Shown here: piece by piece, positions 54,901 through 64,000 of the stretch | Layout: every line of letters starts with the position of its first letter | Numbering within the stretch: the first letter of the stretch is position 1 | DNA from: Streptococcus mitis | GTDB taxonomy: Bacteria; Bacillota; Bacilli; Lactobacillales; Streptococcaceae | Assembly (NCBI RefSeq): GCF_009496155.1 | Contig: NZ_WIJP01000011.1 | Location: 19,934-83,933 of the forward strand | Direction: 5' to 3' | DNA: 64,000 nucleotides | Program-made: the position numbers and the translations under genes | The notes under the pieces: model-generated | What the model was told of the DNA's origin: nothing | The model's input: the letters and a program-made list of their open reading frames with translations, nothing else | Database searches by the model: none

Positions 54901-57102
54901 GCTGAGTGAACCCCAAATACGAGGTGTATAGCCTTTCCCTTTAATGTATTTAATAAGGTCATTGACATAACGACGATAACTTTCTCTACTTCCGTAGTAT
55001 TCATCCGTTCCGATATGAACAGTAGATACCCCATGAAGTGGTGCATCTGGACCATCAAGAAGTTTGTCATAAACTGATTTGACAAAAGCTAGCGTTTCAT
55101 CGTATTTATTATCTAGGTCAAGCATGGCTACGCGCTCTACGTTATGTTTACCTCTGTAATCGCTCAGACTACCTTGATACATGAGGTCTGGACGAACTTT
55201 GACAAATGACAGAGCATGACCTGGCGTGTCAATTTCTGGAACTAGATTGATATGCAAGGCCTTAGCAAGTTTAATCAGATTTTGCATTTCTTCCTTGGTG
55301 TAATGCTCATCTGATGTTAATTTTTGACCATTCTTACCGACAATATCTGTCTCTACACGGAAACCTGTCTTAGCATGTTCTAGAACGTACTTAAGCTCTT
55401 CTTCTTGTGTTAGGTTCTTACCTGCCAAGTGTTCCTTTAGGAAGATATAGTTATCGTTGAGGTGCAACTGCAAGTCGTTCATCTTGTAGTAAGCCATGTT
55501 GAGCATGATGTCTACAAGGGTATCATAAGGAATAAATTTACGACCTGTATCTAGCATAAAGCCACGGTGACTAAAGCTTGGGAAATCACGAATTTCTCCA
55601 TTTTGGAGATTGCTTTCCCCCATTTGAAGAAGAGTACGAGTAGCATAGAAGGCCCCTGTGTTCGTTGCAGCTTCGATGGTAATGACACCATCTTGGATAG
55701 TGAGGCCATAGCCTTCCTTACCATAACCCTTATTTTCAACTTTTTTAAATTCAATTCGTTTTTGAGCCTGCTTGTCACCTGTCGCAAGTTCCAATCCACG
55801 GCTTGCAAGGTCTGACTGGTAGAAGGTTGCAGCCTGATCAAAGCCTGAATCTCCTGTCGCAAGAACTGTATCCGAAGTGATAGAAGATTGACCTTCTTTT
55901 CCATACCATTGTTGAACAGCTGGTGCTACTTTTGGTTTAACACCCACACCTTCATCCTGATGTAACCCCTTGATGACTACTTCAAATTCTTTAGTAAAGG
56001 TATGTGAATCTTTGATTTGCTCTACCATAACCTTAACGCGTTGATTAGTCAGAGGCTTATAAATGTGATTTTGAAGGTCAATCACACCTTGTTTGTTGCT
56101 ACCGATAAGACTGACTTTTCCTGGTAGAGTTGGCAAGACAAGAGACTGTCCATCTTTAGCTACAGTCAATTCTGTAACCTGACGGATATCCGTTACCTTA
56201 CTTGTATCAGGAATATTCGAATAAGCTCGAATTTCTTGAATACCAACGTTTCTCCAGCCCATTGTGCCCGCTTGATAGTCATTGATTTCTAACTTGAGAT
56301 ATTTAGCTTGAATACTATTAGCTAAGTCAACTTTCTCATCTAAAACAGGTTCTCCAGTCTTGGTATGAGCTAGCTTCCATTGTTTTTCTCCACTAGCATT
56401 TACATCATCTTGACCTGCATAGTAGAGGCTCCAAGATTTGATATTTGGATCATTTTGACCATTGCGAACGCGACGATCCCAATCAATTTCCACATGTCTA
56501 ATTAATGTTGTTTTTGGCAGCGTTAATTCAAAGGTTGGCTTTTCAATATTTTGATTAGTTGCCCAGCGAGTATCCGGATTACCGTCCACTGCCTTGTCAG
56601 CTGTATACGGAGTGCCAGTTTCATAGTTATTAGCTTGGGCTGTAGCACCTTCTAAATGGTTACGGTCTTCCCTATCCTCAATCTGCTTTTCAACTGGTTT
56701 GAGTGTAGGTGTAGCTGGTTCTACAGGTTTAGAATCTGCTTTTGGTGTTTCAGATGGCTTCAGAGTCTCAGCTGGTTTGGGAGCTGTTGGAGTTGTTGCT
56801 GGACTTGTTTCTTCAGTTGTTGAAGGACTTGTTCCTGCAGTATTTTCATGATTTTCTTCATGTCCTGCATCTGCCGTTGCTTCTGATTCAGCTTTCTTTA
56901 AAACAGCTGCTAAATCGTCTGGCAACTTATCTAGGGGCTGAGCTTGTGTGATTGTTCCTTCTTTCTCAGGAGTTCCACCTGTCTCTGCAGCTTGCACTAC
57001 ATTTGCACCAAAGATACTGGCACCGATCATTACAGAGGCTGCACCAATTGCAAATTTTCGAATACTATAGTGACAGCGTCTTTCAAAAAAATGTCTATCC
57101 AT
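48916..57102 (-). CDS. Giant wall-anchored hexosaminidase with GH20 and GH84 domains
   Basis: 2728 residues. Layout: YSIRK signal (about 10-40); Thr/Pro-rich linker to 140; F5/8C-type carbohydrate-binding module (142-297); GH20 beta-hexosaminidase (about 392-892) with catalytic D700-E701 in VHIGTDEY; laminin-G-like module (about 920-1050); CBM32-like module (1060-1195); GH84 domain (about 1247-1692) with paired catalytic D1512-D1513 in FGILADDAP and RGFIEGYYGNPW; then several further F5/8C-like modules; repeats VPEFTGGVNAVEAATHEVPEY; LPATG. Expected to release terminal beta-linked GlcNAc/GalNAc, the GH84 part by substrate-assisted catalysis. The ATG at 57102 is chosen for AGGAG at 5-base spacing; an ATG 24 bases upstream is weaker. 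No clear own promoter. Confidence 0.92.
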   Translation of the reverse strand: MDRHFFERRCHYSIRKFAIGAASVMIGASIFGANVVQAAETGGTPEKEGTITQAQPLDKLPDDLAAVLKKAESEATADAGHEENHENTAGTSPSTTEETSPATTPTAPKPAETLKPSETPKADSKPVEPATPTLKPVEKQIEDREDRNHLEGATAQANNYETGTPYTADKAVDGNPDTRWATNQNIEKPTFELTLPKTTLIRHVEIDWDRRVRNGQNDPNIKSWSLYYAGQDDVNASGEKQWKLAHTKTGEPVLDEKVDLANSIQAKYLKLEINDYQAGTMGWRNVGIQEIRAYSNIPDTSKVTDIRQVTELTVAKDGQSLVLPTLPGKVSLIGSNKQGVIDLQNHIYKPLTNQRVKVMVEQIKDSHTFTKEFEVVIKGLHQDEGVGVKPKVAPAVQQWYGKEGQSSITSDTVLATGDSGFDQAATFYQSDLASRGLELATGDKQAQKRIEFKKVENKGYGKEGYGLTIQDGVITIEAATNTGAFYATRTLLQMGESNLQNGEIRDFPSFSHRGFMLDTGRKFIPYDTLVDIMLNMAYYKMNDLQLHLNDNYIFLKEHLAGKNLTQEEELKYVLEHAKTGFRVETDIVGKNGQKLTSDEHYTKEEMQNLIKLAKALHINLVPEIDTPGHALSFVKVRPDLMYQGSLSDYRGKHNVERVAMLDLDNKYDETLAFVKSVYDKLLDGPDAPLHGVSTVHIGTDEYYGSRESYRRYVNDLIKYIKGKGYTPRIWGSLSAKRGKTAVDWKDVEVDIWSISWQQPKEAIAQGAKIINITDIPTYSVPNGDNRQTAYGDYANYETQYNGWTPNDFRTGHGPLLEASNPNIIGGGHAVWNDNIDLHETGLTSYDIFKRFFKSMQTTAERTWGSDRAAATFAERTLPTSPYAPQSNPDREIGQSDLFTINPDTVKSYASKKVKTSEQGLAFEKDSSIEGLAGDVGPSHVLKFDVTVTGDGEQTFSTSGDNRIYLADKDGYLAYQFEQFHIQFKKKLEKNKRYQISIVTKPQSTEFYVDGEKIERIANPSHPRFAHNSLVLPLESIGGFKGILHSAELSDKPFVNPRLIPTNHFTVSATSQETPGTATEGVVEKAFDNDPNTFWHTKWTGDTAPYTLSMTLKEAEKVNGLTYLPRPGGGNGVVTSYEIYAQKDGQMVKVASGTWENNAKEKTVNFDAVETDKVEFKVLSGVAGFGSAAEIQLLKPVSTNKAEEPATPKTPKVEEMGDGTTELTDSFVASKPTSDEAVAAAAQSQDYLKKEYKVFPTPQKVTYNDGVTKLHKQVNLVMGENLDIYTRNRLKSVLQAHQISYTSSQTAVAGATNIYLGVHGQESQAEKEMPNLSKGLFDKIDAYALSIKNNTISIVGKDTDAVFYGLTTLKHMLNESAAPVLRNVTVEDYAEIKNRGFIEGYYGNPWSNADRAELMRYGGDLKLTQYFFAPKDDPYHNKKWRELYPEEKLAEIRELARVGNQNKTRYVWTIHPFMNNRIRFGNDADYQKDLETIKAKFTQLMDVGVREFGILADDAPSPVGGYNSYNRLMKDMTDWLTEKQATYGGLRKEMIFVPGQYWGNGREDELKALNENLPTSTSMTLTGGKIWGEVSESFLSNLKNNLTAGGKTYRPVSLWVNWPVTDNSKQHLILGGGEKFLHPNVDPSLLSGIMLNPMQQSEPSKIALFSEAQYAWKQWKSEEEAKKVNDIAFNFVENGKFTDSEASIAFRELGKHMINQNMDGRVVKLEESVELAPKLATFMSKLKAGQDVSAEREGLRAEFAKLKAAAQLYKASGDEKMRAQIHYWLDNTIDQMDALSALLDGTEAIATNDSAKLWDSYYKGLKLYEQSQTYTFHYVDHDEKAELGVQHIRPFLLGLREILATEVQKALHPDQVISTFITNRTGVEGGLAEVTDGDLGTHALIKSPNSIKTGDYIGLKFNKAVPLQNLTFAMGTQANPRDTFNNAKVEYLNENDEWVTLSEPSYTGNESLIKYEKLNIRAKAVRMIATSDRDNTWFAVREIAVNRPVEVTRAKQAATVTISPNLMYKYNTTVGQITDGRDNTEAMLANADRTDTTPVNSWVQLDLGEVKPVTKVRLHQGSGDKLAEGVLEYSADGNSWQELDRLTGEQTKEIETPISARYVRIRNTKNTNLWWRIADFSVETRAGNSQLTDTNVENLKSTPVYDSLGRYNMQIPSGSKLPAHSYLGMKLDRLHQAELIQAVGTENPSLNLEYSPNAQEWYPADQVTDKSLVRYVRLVNKTDQEQAVTATSLLVQTKEVQPTTLDSTSMGIHPTYGSNDVRKIKNLDQLFDGVYNNFVEFSDYARKDGHITLKLGSERDIKKIRAYIQDGTQNYLRDGKIQVSQDGKTWTDLVTVGDGVTNETRDDSLTDGWTHDSKMPGNRYIEGEHASPVKANYLRVLFTANYDARFVGFTELVINDGEFVKPINDPTVQGNSGESQGNLYTNLVDGKVLTSYKAEKEQGELVYHLSEPTDVNHIRLVSSLPQGVKARVLARTLKSDKRDSWSEIGEITSSFQTFTVRDKSPLLDVKLVWEGGKPEFYEMTTFHQELPEEPAKPDPNTSKGDEPASVVEVPEFTGGVNAVEAATHEVPEYTESMGDPSKLPSPVVEVPEFIGGVNGVEAAVHEVPEYKGTASHQATPTEENLEDSVDKVDGDKMSNGNSNVETTVEESDEFASVSVKTDQAQKQEQPQSSISKVKDQLPATGGKESAALALLGGLGLVLSAAFVKKGKKN

Positions 57103-57133
57103 TTTTCTCCTATTCCTTTCATCCACTTATTAG

Positions 57134-57147
57134 AGTAAGCGGTCTCA
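57134..57147 (-). promoter_or_regulatory. cre-like site upstream of the GH20-GH84 gene
   Basis: TGAGACCGCTTACT on the minus strand; the right half fits the cre consensus well, the left half less so. Position relative to the start codon (about 32 bases) equals that of the bgaA and GH101 sites. Confidence 0.45.
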
Positions 57148-57157
57148 TTTCCCATTT

Positions 57158-57187
57158 AAAAATGGAGAGAACCTAGAGGTTCTCTCC
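57158..57187 (-). terminator. Terminator of the GH101 gene
   Basis: GGAGAGAACC/GGTTCTCTCC perfect 10-bp stem, tetraloop, then ATTTTT on the minus strand; about 55 bases before the next gene's start. Confidence 0.85.
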
Positions 57188-57244
57188 AACTAAGTTATTT
57201 CTGTCTGAATTCTAGTTCCTTTAAACTCTAAAATCCAGTCTTCT

Positions 57245-63661
<6,417 letters not shown>

Positions 63662-63682
63662 CTAATTCCTTTCATCGACTTT

Positions 63683-63696
63683 CGTAAGCGTTTACA
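63683..63696 (-). promoter_or_regulatory. cre operator (CcpA) in the GH101 leader
   Basis: TGTAAACGCTTACG on the minus strand, one mismatch from the palindromic cre consensus TGTAARCGYTTACA; 28-41 bases before the ATG, downstream of the predicted transcription start. Confidence 0.75.
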
Positions 63697-63729
63697 TTTC
63701 TTGTTCGAAAAAATACTCCTTTCTGTCTA

Positions 63730-63775
63730 AAAAGTGTAACACTTACATCATTAAATAAAAAATAATTACACTTTT
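63730..63775 (-). promoter_or_regulatory. Inverted repeat at the 5' end of the GH101 transcript
   Basis: AAAAGTGTAA and TTACACTTTT enclose 26 bases, and a second AAGTGT-T-ACACTT palindrome lies within the downstream arm. The repeat abuts the -10 box, so it would either be an operator or form a hairpin followed by T5 in the leader. Confidence 0.5.
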
Positions 63776-63804
63776 AATATAACAAACAATAAGGAATAAA
63801 GCAA
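63776..63804 (-). promoter_or_regulatory. Promoter of the GH101 gene
   Basis: TTGCTT (63799-63804), 17-base spacer, TATATT (63776-63781) on the minus strand; same -10 and spacing as the bgaA promoter. Confidence 0.65.
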
Positions 63805-63952
63805 TAGAAAAGATAGGAAATGACTAATTTTTTATTTCAAGGTAACTTCTCAAAGTAACTTCCACTTGCCCAACCGAAGTGGAAATTAGTCTAAAACGGA
63901 TTTTTATGGTGGAATTAAGTGTGAGACGTTTGAGTTAGAAATGAGGTTCACT

Positions 63953-64000
63953 ATGACAAAACATAAACACCTTACACTTTCAGACCGTAATGATATCCAA
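63953..64000 (+). CDS. IS30-family transposase, 5' end only
   Basis: Sixteen codons at the window edge read MTKHKHLTLSDRNDIQ, the typical N-terminus of IS30-type transposases (HLTLxxRxxIQ opens the helix-turn-helix). The insertion sequence continues outside the window; whether it is intact cannot be seen. A TTCCACTT/AAGTGGAA inverted repeat at about 63858-63882 may mark its left end or be a terminator. Confidence 0.75.
   Translation, partial: MTKHKHLTLSDRNDIQ

Overview
The window comes from a mitis-group Streptococcus close to S. mitis, S. oralis or S. pneumoniae. Evidence: a lysine-type MurE (DDPN motif), BOX repeats, YSIRK signal peptides with LPXTG anchors, and a gene order from greA to the MFS transporter that matches my memory of the pneumococcal chromosome. 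The exact species cannot be fixed from the window alone.

Region 1 (1-29.5 kb) is core chromosome, almost all on the minus strand. It holds greA and mltG; two GNAT acetyltransferases, murC and an unknown gene in one operon; a SWIM/SNF2 helicase; two PLP transsulfuration enzymes; the peptide-binding lipoprotein aliB; and a lipid II flippase divergent from murE. Next come a CsbD-like stress protein, two small unknown genes, ppaC, trmN with a GIY-YIG gene, and a HAD-cyclophilin fusion with an S1-domain protein. The segment ends with rpsF-ssb-rpsR, a ypmB-like gene with aspC and asnS, an MFS transporter and an FMN reductase. Three parts of peptidoglycan precursor supply (murC, murE, flippase) and MltG lie within 17 kb. 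Four genes have good promoters so close to the start codon that their mRNAs should be leaderless or nearly so.

Region 2 (29.6-41 kb) holds a huge collagen-like, cell-wall-anchored adhesin gene resembling pneumococcal pclA, with a divergent Mga-type regulator and yaaA. A 10-bp deletion in one of five tandem 459-bp repeats breaks the adhesin gene into two frames.

Region 3 (41.3-63.7 kb) is a head-to-tail run of three giant sortase-anchored glycoside hydrolases: a BgaA-type beta-galactosidase (GH2), a 2728-residue enzyme carrying both a GH20 and a GH84 hexosaminidase domain, and a GH101 endo-alpha-N-acetylgalactosaminidase with a complete trypsin-like serine protease domain inserted in its N-terminal part. 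All three have catabolite-repression (cre-like) sites between promoter or upstream gene and start codon. Together they look like a host-glycan and mucin foraging module: GH101 removes core O-glycans, GH2 removes galactose, GH20/GH84 remove N-acetylhexosamines, and the fused protease could cut the exposed backbone. An IS30-type transposase begins at the right edge, consistent with this being an accessory region.

I saw no rRNA, tRNA, CRISPR array or prophage.
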